A stretch of DNA of 64,000 nucleotides from the NCBI RefSeq assembly GCF_900109705.1, contig NZ_FOAI01000014.1:1-64000 (forward strand), written 5' to 3'. Under the pieces are notes generated by a model. The model searched no databases and had not been told where the DNA came from. It saw only the letters and a program-made list of their open reading frames with translations. The stretch comes from Roseivivax marinus. Its GTDB lineage: Bacteria; Pseudomonadota; Alphaproteobacteria; Rhodobacterales; Rhodobacteraceae. The position numbers were made by a program, and so were the translations under genes. Shown piece by piece: positions 44,020 through 52,864 of this stretch (position 1 is its first letter; each line of letters begins with the position of its first letter).

Positions 44020-45017
44020 GCCAATACGTCGTCCACCGCGCGGCCGACGCGGGCCTGCGATCCCGCCTCGTCCAGAGGATCCCGCCGCAGCCGGTGCCCG
44101 AGCGCCATCGGCGCGACGGCGCGCAGATGCTCGCGTTCGATCCGGTCAGCCCCGGAATAGGCCGCAAGCGCGCGGGCCGTGCGCGCAAGGGTCAGCTCTC
44201 CGCGGAGTCCGTCGGACCCGAGCGCGAGGCACAGTTCGGCGCAATCGCGCAACGCGACGTCCGGCATGTCGACCCCGGCGAGCGCGCGACGCCCGGCAAG
44301 GATCCCGTCACGGATAGCGGCGTCCTCCGGTGCCCATTTCGAGACGAAAGCCGCCGGATCGGCTTCGAAGGCCACGCGGCGGCGGATCACCTCGATGCGT
44401 TCCTCCACGTCGGTGGGCGATCCGACCTCGACCGAGAGACCGAACCTGTCGAGCAACTGCGGCCTCAGCTCGCCCTCTTCCGGGTTGCCGGATCCGACCA
44501 GAACGAAGCGTGCATCGTGCCGGACCGAAAGACCCTCGCGTTCGATGACGTTCTCGCCAGACTGGGCCACGTCCAGCAGCAGATCGACGACGTGATCCTC
44601 CAGAAGGTTCACCTCGTCGATGTAGAGATACCCGCGGTTGGCGCGCGCCAGCAGACCGGGCTCGAAGGCCTTCTCGCCACGCGATAGGGCGCGTTCGATG
44701 TCGAGTGCGCCGACTACCCTGTCCTCGGTCGCGCCGAGCGGAAGGTCGACCACGGGCGTCGGTACCTCGTGCAGAGCCTCGCCGGGCGCCTCCCAGTCCG
44801 CCTGCATCTCCGGCGCTGCGGCGTTGGTGGGCGATCCCGCGACGACTTCGATCGGCGGCAGCAGCGCGGCAAGCGCGCGAACGGCGGTGGATTTGCCGGT
44901 GCCTCGGTCGCCCAGCACCAGCACACCGCCGATGCCGGGATCGACCGCGGTGAGGATCATCGCGCGTTTCATGGCGTCCTGCCCGACGAGGGCCGAGAAC
45001 GGATAGGCGTGTCTCAT
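44016..45017 (-). CDS. bchI: Magnesium chelatase subunit I
   Basis: A 333-residue AAA+ ATPase of the Mg-chelatase. Walker A is LGDRGTGKST at 35-44, Walker B GYLYIDEVNLLEDHVVDLLLD, and the sensor VLVGSGNPEEGELRPQLLDRFG matches the family. The ATG at 45017 overlaps the crtA stop by four bases. Co-expression with crtA ties carotenoid and bacteriochlorophyll synthesis. Confidence 0.96.
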   Translation of the reverse strand: MRHAYPFSALVGQDAMKRAMILTAVDPGIGGVLVLGDRGTGKSTAVRALAALLPPIEVVAGSPTNAAAPEMQADWEAPGEALHEVPTPVVDLPLGATEDRVVGALDIERALSRGEKAFEPGLLARANRGYLYIDEVNLLEDHVVDLLLDVAQSGENVIEREGLSVRHDARFVLVGSGNPEEGELRPQLLDRFGLSVEVGSPTDVEERIEVIRRRVAFEADPAAFVSKWAPEDAAIRDGILAGRRALAGVDMPDVALRDCAELCLALGSDGLRGELTLARTARALAAYSGADRIEREHLRAVAPMALGHRLRRDPLDEAGSQARVGRAVDDVLA

Positions 45018-45724
45018 GGAGTCACCTCTTGGGGGATGCGAGGGCTTTGGCCCTCCCACGTGCCGGCCTCTCCGACGACTCGGAAGCGGGCGTAAAGCTC
45101 TTCGCGGAACCAGTCGCCGTCGCGCACGGCGCGGATGGCGCGGGCATGGGGGCCGTCCGTCCGGGCGAACCGCGCCATGGCCGCGGCGTCGGGCCAGACC
45201 GAGACAGTGATCTGCCGCATCAACGGCACCTCCCCGATCCCGGCCTTGAAGATCACGGAGGGATCCTCGCCGATGGCGCGGCCGATGTCCGGTTGCGCCT
45301 TCCAGAACTGCAGCAGCGCCCGGGGCCGCAAGGTGGCGCGGGTGAGCGCCGCCAGCGGACCTGTCCCGGACTGGGTCGCCCGCGGCTCGAACGGGGCCTG
45401 CCCGCTCCAGGCGCCGCGGCTGGAAACAGGCGAAAGGAAAAGGGTCCACGCTTCGACCGCGCGGGCCTGGTATCGCTGCCAGAGCGGTGCATCGGCAACC
45501 GCCATGCGCGCAGTCTCGAGGTCTGGCCAGGTGGCGAGGATGGCATAGACGCCGGTGTTCGGGATCGGGGTGAAACCCTCTCCGGTGCCGGAGCCGCAGA
45601 GCTTCCAGAAACCGATTCCCGGTGTGCGGGCCAGCGCGCGGCGCCCCAGCCCCATCATGGCAAAGGCCCAGAGCCGCCCCGGCAGGTCCGCGAAGCGAAA
45701 GAAGCTCAGGCTGACCGTCTGCAT
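45014..45724 (-). CDS. crtA: Spheroidene monooxygenase
   Basis: A 236-residue oxygen-dependent carotenoid ketolase that turns spheroidene into spheroidenone in aerobic phototrophs. The MQTVSLSFFRFADLPGRLWAFAMMGLGRR N-terminus and FWKLCGSGTGEGFTPIPNTGVYAILATWP segment are characteristic. The ATG at 45724 is the start of the family homology. It is the first gene of the leftward run, with a PpsR-type box 21 bases upstream of the start. Confidence 0.93.
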   Translation of the reverse strand: MQTVSLSFFRFADLPGRLWAFAMMGLGRRALARTPGIGFWKLCGSGTGEGFTPIPNTGVYAILATWPDLETARMAVADAPLWQRYQARAVEAWTLFLSPVSSRGAWSGQAPFEPRATQSGTGPLAALTRATLRPRALLQFWKAQPDIGRAIGEDPSVIFKAGIGEVPLMRQITVSVWPDAAAMARFARTDGPHARAIRAVRDGDWFREELYARFRVVGEAGTWEGQSPRIPQEVTP

Positions 45725-45745
45725 CGCTGTCCCGTTCAGGTCTCG

Positions 45746-45763
45746 TGTCAACCAAGGCTGACA
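45746..45763. promoter_or_regulatory. PpsR/CrtJ-type box (TGT-N12-ACA), crtA side
   Basis: TGTCAACCAAGGCTGACA is a TGT-N12-ACA element whose ends extend to TGTCA/TGACA. It is placed 21 bases before crtA and 64 bases from an equal site on the crtI side. Confidence 0.72.
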
Positions 45764-45809
45764 CAATGACGCGCGTGTGAAAAGCCTCGTGGCGCATTGT
45801 CGCGGTGAT

Positions 45810-45827
45810 TGTCAGGTTGACTGGACA
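45810..45827. promoter_or_regulatory. PpsR/CrtJ-type box (TGT-N12-ACA), crtI side
   Basis: TGTCAGGTTGACTGGACA keeps the TGT-N12-ACA spacing of PpsR sites. It is 17 bases before crtI. The pair is the arrangement known in crtA-crtI promoters of Rhodobacter. Confidence 0.7.
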
Positions 45828-45844
45828 CCGCTACGCTTCATGCC

Positions 45845-47389
45845 ATGACCGAGTTCGACCCCAGCCTCGCGCGCACGGAGCGAACCACGCGGCCCCATGC
45901 CGTCGTGATCGGCGCCGGGCTGGGCGGGCTTGCGTCCGCCATGCGGCTGGGCGCTTTGGGCTACCGGGTCACCGTGCTTGACCGGCTCGACGTCCCGGGC
46001 GGTCGCGGCTCGGCACTCTGGCGGGACGGGCACAGGTTCGACCTGGGGCCGACCATCGTCACCGTGCCGCAGGTGTTCAAGGAACTCTGGGCCGCCACGG
46101 GCCGGCGCTTTCACGACGATATCGATCTGCGCGCCCTCGATCCGTTCTACGAGATTCGCTGGCCGGACGGGTCGCGCTACGCCGCGCGGCAGGATCCCGA
46201 CGCCATGCGCAACGAGGTGTCTCGTCTCTCGCCCGGTGATCTGCCGGGATACGAAAAATTCCTGAAGGACGCCGAAGCGCGCTACTGGTTCGGGTTCGAG
46301 GACCTCGGTCGCCGTTCGATGCACAAGCTGCGGGACCTGTTTGCCGTCCTGCCCACCTTCGCGCGGATGCGGGCGGATCGCTCCGTCCATGCCCACGTGG
46401 CGCGTCGGGTGAAGGATCCGCGGCTTCGGATGGCGCTGTCGTTCCACCCTCTCTTCATCGGCGGCGATCCGTTCAATGTGACGTCGATGTATACGCTCGT
46501 CAGTCATCTGGAGAGCGCGTTCGGTGTGCACTACGCCATGGGCGGCGTGGCCGAGATCGCGCGCGTGATGGCCCGGATCGTCGGAGAACAGGGCGGTCTG
46601 GTGCGGCTCGGGGCCGAGGTCGACGAGATCGTCGTGCGGGGCGAACGCGCGACGGGTGTCCGTCTCGCCGGAGGAGAGGTGATCGACGCCGACATCGTGG
46701 TGTCGAACGCCGATGCCGGGCACACCTATCAGCATCTGCTGCGCCGCACTCACCGCTGGCGCTGGACCGACGACAAGCTCGACCGCTGCCGATGGTCCAT
46801 GGGCCTTTTCGTCTGGTACTTCGGCACCAGGGGCACACGCGAGCTGTGGCCTGATGTCGGTCACCACACGATCCTCAACGGCCCGCGGTACGAGGGACTT
46901 GTGCGCGACATCTTCGACCGGGGCGCCCTGCCCGAGGACATGTCGCTCTATGTCCACCGCCCCAGTGTGACCGATCCGAGCGTCGCGCCCGAAGGCGACG
47001 ACACCTTCTACGTCCTGTCGCCGGTTCCGCATCTCGGCCACGCCGATTCCGTCGACTGGGAAGTGGAGCGGGAAGGCTATCGCCGCCGCGTGCAGGAAAC
47101 GGTCGAGCGCCAGTTGCTGCCCGGTCTCGGCGAGCACCTCGGGGCGCAGGAGATTCTGACGCCCGCCGATTTCGGTACCCGATACCTGTCGCCGTTCGGG
47201 ACCGGGTTCTCCATCGAGCCGCGCATCCTGCAAAGCGCATGGTTCCGGCCGCACAATGTCAGCGAAGAGATCGAGGGCCTGTTCCTCGTCGGCGCGGGCA
47301 CGCATCCCGGCGCGGGCCTGCCCGGCGTGATCTCGTCGGCCGAGGTTCTGGCTCAACTGGTCCCCGATCCCGCAGAGGTGCGCGCATGA
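45845..47389 (+). CDS. crtI: Phytoene desaturase
   Basis: A 514-residue FAD-linked desaturase that makes neurosporene or lycopene from phytoene. The N-terminal FAD loop VVIGAGLGGLASAMRLGALGYRVTVLDR is at 19-46, followed by GRGSALWRDGHRFDLGPTIVTVPQV. The C-terminal LFLVGAGTHPGAGLPGVISSAEV is the typical CrtI tail. Its stop overlaps crtB by four bases. The product cannot be decided from sequence, but crtA alongside points to the spheroidene pathway, so a three-step (neurosporene) CrtI is likely. Confidence 0.95.
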   Translation: MTEFDPSLARTERTTRPHAVVIGAGLGGLASAMRLGALGYRVTVLDRLDVPGGRGSALWRDGHRFDLGPTIVTVPQVFKELWAATGRRFHDDIDLRALDPFYEIRWPDGSRYAARQDPDAMRNEVSRLSPGDLPGYEKFLKDAEARYWFGFEDLGRRSMHKLRDLFAVLPTFARMRADRSVHAHVARRVKDPRLRMALSFHPLFIGGDPFNVTSMYTLVSHLESAFGVHYAMGGVAEIARVMARIVGEQGGLVRLGAEVDEIVVRGERATGVRLAGGEVIDADIVVSNADAGHTYQHLLRRTHRWRWTDDKLDRCRWSMGLFVWYFGTRGTRELWPDVGHHTILNGPRYEGLVRDIFDRGALPEDMSLYVHRPSVTDPSVAPEGDDTFYVLSPVPHLGHADSVDWEVEREGYRRRVQETVERQLLPGLGEHLGAQEILTPADFGTRYLSPFGTGFSIEPRILQSAWFRPHNVSEEIEGLFLVGAGTHPGAGLPGVISSAEVLAQLVPDPAEVRA

Positions 47390-48423
47390 TTCGTCCCGAC
47401 GATCTGGAGGCCTGCCGAGAGGCGATCCGCCACGGCTCCCTGTCCTTCCACGCGGCCTCGCGCCTCTTGCCGGCGCGGGTCCGGGATCCGGCGCTGGCGC
47501 TCTATGCGTTCTGCCGCCTGGCCGACGACGCGGTGGATTTGCGCGCCGACAAGGCCGCGGCGGTGGATCGGCTGCGCGACCGCCTCGACCGGGTCTATGC
47601 CGGACGCCCCGAGGACGCTGCCCCCGACCGGGCCTTCACCGCGGTGGTCGAGTCCTTCGAGATGCCGCGCGCCCTGCCCGAGGCCTTGCTCGAGGGGCTC
47701 GCCTGGGATGCGGAAGGTCGCCGCTATGCGACGCTGTCCGATGTCCACGCCTACTCGGCCCGTGTCGCGGCGGCGGTGGGTGCGATGATGTGCGTTCTGA
47801 TGCGGGTGCGCGATCCGGACACCCTCGCGCGGGCCTGTGATCTGGGCGTGGCGATGCAGCTGACCAACATCGCCCGGGACGTCGGAGAGGATGCGACCGA
47901 AGGGCGGATCTATCTTCCGACGGACTGGCTTCATGACGCGGGCATAGATCCCGATGCCTTCATCGCCGATCCGAAGCCCGGTCGCGCGGTGCGCAAGATC
48001 GTCCGCGACCTCGTGGTGCAGGCGAACCGGCTCTACTGGCGGGCCGAGGCCGGGATCGGCGCCCTGCCCGTCTCGTGCCGCCCGGGGATCTACGCCGCCC
48101 GGCACATCTATGCCGGGATCGGCGCAGCCGTTCTGGATCGCGGATGCGACAGCATCGGCGGTCGCGCCCGGACCACCCGCGCGCAAAAGCTCGGCTGGCT
48201 CGCGCTGTCCTCGGGCCGTGCGACGGCTTCGCTGGTGATGCCGCGCTCGGCGGTCCTATTCGCGCGGCCCCTGCCCGAATGTGCGTTTTTGATCGACGCC
48301 GCGGCGGCTCGGCCGGCCCAGCGGGAACGTCCCGATACGCTGATGGATGCGCTGGCCAACGCCACGCGCACCCGCCGCGCGGCGCGATCCGCCTTGATCC
48401 GCGCCTCGGCGCGCTCTAGCTGA
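47386..48423 (+). CDS. crtB: Phytoene synthase
   Basis: A 345-residue prenyltransferase that condenses two geranylgeranyl diphosphates into phytoene. The first Asp-rich motif is in FCRLADDAVD (about 43-52), the second in MQLTNIARDVGEDATEGRIYLP (about 161-182). It starts at ATG 47386 inside the crtI stop. tspO follows after five bases on the same strand. Confidence 0.95.
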   Translation: MIRPDDLEACREAIRHGSLSFHAASRLLPARVRDPALALYAFCRLADDAVDLRADKAAAVDRLRDRLDRVYAGRPEDAAPDRAFTAVVESFEMPRALPEALLEGLAWDAEGRRYATLSDVHAYSARVAAAVGAMMCVLMRVRDPDTLARACDLGVAMQLTNIARDVGEDATEGRIYLPTDWLHDAGIDPDAFIADPKPGRAVRKIVRDLVVQANRLYWRAEAGIGALPVSCRPGIYAARHIYAGIGAAVLDRGCDSIGGRARTTRAQKLGWLALSSGRATASLVMPRSAVLFARPLPECAFLIDAAAARPAQRERPDTLMDALANATRTRRAARSALIRASARSS

Positions 48424-48428
48424 CGCTC

Positions 48429-48989
48429 ATGGTCTGGGTCCTTTTCGTGATCTTTCTCGCCGCGTGCTTCGCGGCCGGCACGACCGGGGCGATGTTTCCC
48501 CCGGGAGAGTGGTATCGCACCCTGAACAAGCCCTCCTGGACGCCGCCTGACTGGCTGTTCCCGGTGGCATGGACCACGCTCTATCTCTGCATGGCGACCG
48601 CCGGCGCCCGCGCCGCGCTGGCCGAGGACAACGCGCTGGCCATGGCGCTGTGGTCCTTGCAGATCGCGCTCAACACGCTGTGGACGCCGGTGTTCTTCGG
48701 GCTGCGCAATATCCGCGCCGGAATGGCCGTGCTCGCGGCGCTCTGGCTCGCCGTCGCGGCCAGCTGCGTGGCGCTGTGGGACGTGGACTGGATCGCGGGC
48801 CTGCTGTTCCTGCCTTACCTCGCCTGGGTCACGGTCGCCGGTGCGCTTAACGCGGCCGTCTGGCGGCTGAACCCGGACGTCGCGCGCGGTGGCGGGCCGC
48901 CACCGCCTGAAGATCAGCCCGAGCGGACCATGCTGCACACGCCGTCCATGAAGGACGACAGGGCCGATGGCAGGCTGTCCGACAGGTAA
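48429..48989 (+). CDS. tspO: TspO/CrtK tryptophan-rich sensory protein
   Basis: A 186-residue five-helix membrane protein that binds tetrapyrroles and tunes pigment gene expression with oxygen in Rhodobacter. The helix patterns GTTGAMFPPGEWYRTLNKPSWTPPDWLFPVAWTTLYLCMA and WSLQIALNTLWTPVFFGL are typical of TspO. It is about 25-30 residues longer than usual, with a polar tail (PPPPEDQPERTMLHTPSMKDD) that overlaps the convergent deacetylase gene by 76 bases. It ends the crtI-crtB-tspO run; crtC, which often follows, is absent. Confidence 0.9.
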   Translation: MVWVLFVIFLAACFAAGTTGAMFPPGEWYRTLNKPSWTPPDWLFPVAWTTLYLCMATAGARAALAEDNALAMALWSLQIALNTLWTPVFFGLRNIRAGMAVLAALWLAVAASCVALWDVDWIAGLLFLPYLAWVTVAGALNAAVWRLNPDVARGGGPPPPEDQPERTMLHTPSMKDDRADGRLSDR

Positions 48990-49948
48990 CCACCCTCTTG
49001 CACGAACACCGTCGGGAGCCCCGCGTCGGCGATCAGAGCGCCCGCCCGCGTGAAGCCCGAGTCGTCCACCCGCATCCCCTTGAGCGGATCGTCCGTGTGC
49101 GCGTCGAGGCCGAGACTCACGACCAGCGCCCCGGGGTCGAACGCGATGATCCGCTCGAGCGCATCATGGATCGAGGCGCACCAGCTGATGCCCCCGGTGG
49201 TTCGGGGCAGCGGCAGGTTCAGCGTCGCGCCCACGCCGTCACCCGCACCGGTCTCGTCCGCGAAGCCGGTGAAGAAGGGGTAGTAGTCCGACGGGTCCGT
49301 GTGCACCGAGGCGAAGAACACGTCTCCCCGCTCCCAGAAGATATCTTGTGTACCGTTGCCGTGATGGGTGTCGATGTCGAGGATCGCCACCCGCTCGTGC
49401 GTTTCTCGCAGATGGGCGGCGGCGATGGCCGACACGTTCAACAGGCAATGACCGCCCGCGACTTCGGCGCTGGTGTGATGTCCGGGCGGACGGCAAAGCG
49501 CATAGGCCGTCCGCGCGCCACCGAGAACCGCGTCTGCCGCGGCCAGCGCGCAGTCGGCCGAACGCCGGGTCGCGGTCCAGCTGTGCGGCCCGATCGGGGC
49601 GCTGACGTCCGCCGCGTGCCATCCCGCACGCGCCACTAGCCCGGTCGGATACCGCGCGGCGGCATTGCGCGGGAACGCGTTGCCGATCACCTCCGGCCCC
49701 GCATCCGGCAGCGCCTGCCATTCGTCCCAGCACGTCTCGAGATAGTCGAGAAAGCGCGGCGTATGCACCCGCTCGAGCGCGCTGCGGGGATTGGTTCCGG
49801 GTTCCTCGGTTGTCAGACGGACCTCGGCCAGGCCCTTTTGCAGCAGCCGCGCGCGTTCGGGTCGCTCGGCGTTCTGCACAACCCGGCCATGGGTGATGCG
49901 AAAGGAGGGATCGTGCCCCTCGGTCTCGGGGGCGTAGAAACAGCGCAT
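48914..49948 (-). CDS. Histone deacetylase/AcuC-family hydrolase
   Basis: A 344-residue zinc-dependent amidohydrolase of the HDAC superfamily (acetylpolyamine amidohydrolase or AcuC-like). RPPGHHTSAEVAGGHCLLN carries the catalytic His pair, AILDIDTHHGNGTQDIF the zinc Asp-x-His, and SLGLDAHTDDPLKGM the second zinc Asp. The ATG at 49948 has GGAGG before it; the frame is open to 49975. Substrate unknown; acetylpolyamines or lysine-acetylated proteins are usual for the family. Its 3' end overlaps tspO. Confidence 0.87.
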   Translation of the reverse strand: MRCFYAPETEGHDPSFRITHGRVVQNAERPERARLLQKGLAEVRLTTEEPGTNPRSALERVHTPRFLDYLETCWDEWQALPDAGPEVIGNAFPRNAAARYPTGLVARAGWHAADVSAPIGPHSWTATRRSADCALAAADAVLGGARTAYALCRPPGHHTSAEVAGGHCLLNVSAIAAAHLRETHERVAILDIDTHHGNGTQDIFWERGDVFFASVHTDPSDYYPFFTGFADETGAGDGVGATLNLPLPRTTGGISWCASIHDALERIIAFDPGALVVSLGLDAHTDDPLKGMRVDDSGFTRAGALIADAGLPTVFVQEGGYLSDSLPSALSSFMDGVCSMVRSG

Positions 49949-50032
49949 GAGGTCCTCCGGTTTCCATACAGGCAACGCCCGTGACAGCGCCGGGTCAACC
50001 GGGGGGACATGCAGACCCGCCGTCCGGGCAAG

Positions 50033-50052
50033 AAAAAAGGGCCCTCGGGCCC
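50033..50052 (-). terminator. Rho-independent terminator after the 67-residue gene
   Basis: On the minus strand GGGCCCGAGGGCCC (stem GGGCC/GGCCC, four-base loop) is followed by six T. It lies 66 bases beyond the stop of the leftward gene that ends at 50118. Confidence 0.72.
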
Positions 50053-50117
50053 ATCCTGTCCGCTTCGGATCGGGTGTACGCGGCCACAGCCTCCCCTATT
50101 CGGGGCCGCGCACGGGA

Positions 50118-50321
50118 TCAGGTCTTCTGTTCGGCCACATTGGCCCACTGGCAGCGCCATTCGGAGATGCGGTAGCCGGGGTGGGTCAACGCCCACTTGG
50201 CCAGCTCGGGCTGAGCGCCCATCATGCAGGTCATCGGCGTCACGTCGGTGTAGAGCAGGCTGCGTTCCTGGCATTGCTCGGGGGCCGTGCTGAGACAGGC
50301 CACGAAGAGGAGTTCTATCAT
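50118..50321 (-). CDS. Small Cys-containing exported protein
   Basis: A 67-residue protein with a short hydrophobic N-terminus (MIELLFVACL) and four Cys (about residues 9, 17, 32 and 57). I recall related small proteins of Rhodobacteraceae with the same DVTPMTCMMGAQPELAKW core, but have no function for them. It could be a periplasmic or membrane-anchored disulfide-containing peptide. It ends at its own terminator, so it is monocistronic, and is divergent from the histidine kinase gene. Confidence 0.68.
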   Translation of the reverse strand: MIELLFVACLSTAPEQCQERSLLYTDVTPMTCMMGAQPELAKWALTHPGYRISEWRCQWANVAEQKT

Positions 50322-50494
50322 GTGTCACCTCGGTCGGGTTGCGGTATGCAAGCGCGACAAAGGTAGCGCGAAGACCTTAACGAACGAGGTTTCGGTCCGT
50401 CCGGTTATGCTGCACTGCAGCAAGATGCCCGCAAAATGAGCACCCGACGACCAGACGCCCACGAATTCGGCAGGCGCTTAACGCAGGGTCAGCC

Positions 50495-52072
50495 ATGCGA
50501 CTGAAGGTCCGGCTCGGGATCGGTGCCGCGCTTCTCGGGCTCGCGACGCTGGCGACGGCCGCGCTGCTGGTGGTCGGCATGGCGCGGATCGGCGACCGGC
50601 TGGACGCGGCGCTTGCCGCCGAACGCCGGGTCGAAAGGTACTCTGCGCTGTCCACGCAGGTCTCGACCTTCCTGATCGTGGCGACCGAGTCGATCCAGAC
50701 CCAGCTCAGTCCCGCGCAGCGTGCCGACCGGCTGGAATTGCTGACCGAGGACATCCTGCGCACCTTCGACCGGCTGCAATCGGATCTTGCCACCGCGGTC
50801 GAGGAGGCCCGGCGTCTCGGGCTGGACGCGCAGTCGCAGCGGGCCACGCAGTCCATCGGCATCGCGCGGATGCAGGCGCTGTTTGTCGCGGCGCGCGACG
50901 GCTTCCTCTCCGAGACGCAGGACCGCGAGCGTCTGCAGGGTTTCATCGACATTTTCGCCACCGGAATCGATCCGCTCCTGAACGAGGCGGTGGTGACCGA
51001 GATGCGTTTTCGCGAAGCGATCCTGCGCGGAATCGCCGACCTGCGGCAGCGGCTGGTGCTGGCGGCCGGCGTGATCGCGGCGTTGACCGTGGCGCTGTTC
51101 GGACTTTTCTACCTCGGCCTGGTGCGCCCGCAGTTCAGGCGCCTCGACCTCTTGCGCGACGCGGCCCGACGGATCGGGCAGGCGGATTTCGCGGTAAGCC
51201 TGCCGGTGGACCGCCGGGACGAGATCGGTCACCTCTTCGCCGAGACCAATCGAATGGCCGACGCGCTGGCCACCCGAGAGGCGAGCGTCGCCGACGACTG
51301 GGCGCGGCTGAACGACGTGGTGGCCGAGCGGACCGAAGCATTGCGGGCGGCGAACGACCGGCTGTCGCGGATCGATGGCGACCGCCGCCGATTCTTCGCC
51401 GATATCAGCCACGAGCTGCGCACCCCCCTGACCGTCATCCGCATGGAGGCCGAGCTGGGCCGTGCCGGGGCGCCCGAACCCGAACGGTCCTTCGCGGTGA
51501 TCGAGGCGCGCGCCGAGCGGCTCAATCGGCGGATCGACGACCTGCTGCGGGTGGCGCGGTCCGAAACCGGCCAGCTGAGCCTCGACAGCACCGAGTTCGA
51601 CCTTGCCGAGGTCGCACGTGCCGCGACGGAGGACCTGCGCGCCGAAGTCGAAAGCGCCGGCATGGTCCTGACCGTGGAGGCGGAAGGCAGCGCTCCGGTC
51701 ACCGGCGACCGAAACTGGACGCGGCAGGTGATTTCATCGCTCGTGCGAAACGCGGTCCGCCACGCGCGCGGCGGCGGGCAGGTGGCGGTCCGGGTGACGG
51801 ATACCGGCGGGGGCGATGGTCACACCGTTCACGTCGTCGACAACGGTCCGGGCATACCGCCCGAAGCCGCAGACACCTTGTTCGACCGCTTCGTGCAGGG
51901 GCGCAGCGACACGCGGGCCGAGGGCTTCGGCATCGGACTCGCCTTGGCCCGCTGGGTGGTCGAGGCGCAAGGCGGTGCGATCCGGCTGGTCAGCCCGGTT
52001 CCCCCGACCGAAGCGCTGGGCGAGGCACCCGGAACGAACGTCGCCGTTTTCCTCCCGGCGCGGGCGGCCTAG
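50495..52072 (+). CDS. Sensor histidine kinase (HAMP-HisKA-HATPase)
   Basis: A 525-residue membrane sensor. A first membrane segment (about 7-30) and a second (about 185-208) bound a periplasmic domain of 150 residues without recognisable PAS or Cache motifs. HAMP (about 209-260) leads to HisKA with the phospho-acceptor His306 in ADISHELRTPLTVIRMEAEL, then the ATPase with NAVRHARGGG (N box), VVDNGPGIPPEAAD (G1) and EGFGIGLALARWV (G2). The response regulator gene starts ten bases after the stop. Because pqqABCDE follows directly, it may control PQQ-linked alcohol oxidation, as FlhSR or MxbDM do in other methylotrophs; this is inference. Confidence 0.9.
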   Translation: MRLKVRLGIGAALLGLATLATAALLVVGMARIGDRLDAALAAERRVERYSALSTQVSTFLIVATESIQTQLSPAQRADRLELLTEDILRTFDRLQSDLATAVEEARRLGLDAQSQRATQSIGIARMQALFVAARDGFLSETQDRERLQGFIDIFATGIDPLLNEAVVTEMRFREAILRGIADLRQRLVLAAGVIAALTVALFGLFYLGLVRPQFRRLDLLRDAARRIGQADFAVSLPVDRRDEIGHLFAETNRMADALATREASVADDWARLNDVVAERTEALRAANDRLSRIDGDRRRFFADISHELRTPLTVIRMEAELGRAGAPEPERSFAVIEARAERLNRRIDDLLRVARSETGQLSLDSTEFDLAEVARAATEDLRAEVESAGMVLTVEAEGSAPVTGDRNWTRQVISSLVRNAVRHARGGGQVAVRVTDTGGGDGHTVHVVDNGPGIPPEAADTLFDRFVQGRSDTRAEGFGIGLALARWVVEAQGGAIRLVSPVPPTEALGEAPGTNVAVFLPARAA

Positions 52073-52082
52073 GGTCCGGCGC

Positions 52083-52766
52083 ATGACCGGACCGCGCATC
52101 CTGATCGTCGATGATGATCCCGAGATCACCTCGGCCCTCGAACGTGGGCTGGCGCTGCACGGCTACGACGCGGTGTCCGAGCACCGCACCGACCGTGCGC
52201 TGGCGCGGCTGCGCGACGGTGACCTGTGCGCGGCGATCGTGGACGTGATGCTGGGCGGCGAAAGCGGCCTGGACCTGGTGCGCGCGATCCGCACCGCGGG
52301 ACATCCCCTGCCGGTGGTGATGCTCTCGGCGCTGGCCGAGGTCGAGGACCGCGCGGCGGGATTGGAGGCCGGCGCGGACGATTACATCGTCAAACCGTTC
52401 TCGTTCGAGGAACTGGTCGCCCGCCTCAAGGTGCAGGAGCGCCGGGCCGAGGCCGCGCGGCCCCGTCCGGCCACCATCGACGCGCGCTCGCGGCAGGTCA
52501 TCGGGCCCACGCGCGACGTTACCTTGACCCAGCGGGAATTCGATCTGCTGGCCTTTCTTTGCACCACGCCCGGTGAGCCCTTGTCGCGTGGCGCGATCTT
52601 CGATGCGCTTTGGGGGGCGGACGGCTCCACGAACGAGAACGTGGTCGACGTCTACCTCGGATACCTGCGGCGCAAGCTGGATCCGTCCTCGGATTTCGGA
52701 TTTGAAATCAAGACGGTGCGCAACCGCGGCTTCCTGATCGAGGGGATCGTGCCGGTCCGGCCCTAA
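52083..52766 (+). CDS. OmpR-type response regulator
   Basis: A 227-residue two-component regulator. Receiver domain 1-115 with ILIVDDDPE (D10, D11), the phospho-acceptor D54 in AAIVDVMLGGESG and YIVKPF. The C-terminal winged helix (about 130-225) has LTQREFDLLAFLC and NENVVDVYLGYLRRKLD, the OmpR/PhoB pattern. It starts ten bases after the kinase gene and ends 98 bases before pqqA. Confidence 0.93.
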   Translation: MTGPRILIVDDDPEITSALERGLALHGYDAVSEHRTDRALARLRDGDLCAAIVDVMLGGESGLDLVRAIRTAGHPLPVVMLSALAEVEDRAAGLEAGADDYIVKPFSFEELVARLKVQERRAEAARPRPATIDARSRQVIGPTRDVTLTQREFDLLAFLCTTPGEPLSRGAIFDALWGADGSTNENVVDVYLGYLRRKLDPSSDFGFEIKTVRNRGFLIEGIVPVRP

Positions 52767-52864
52767 GACCATCGGAGGGGTGCCTCTTAGGATATAAGAC
52801 TCGCAAGATCACCCTCGGCTACGCACATTCTAGCCAGTCAAAGCCAAGACCGAAGGAGGAGATC

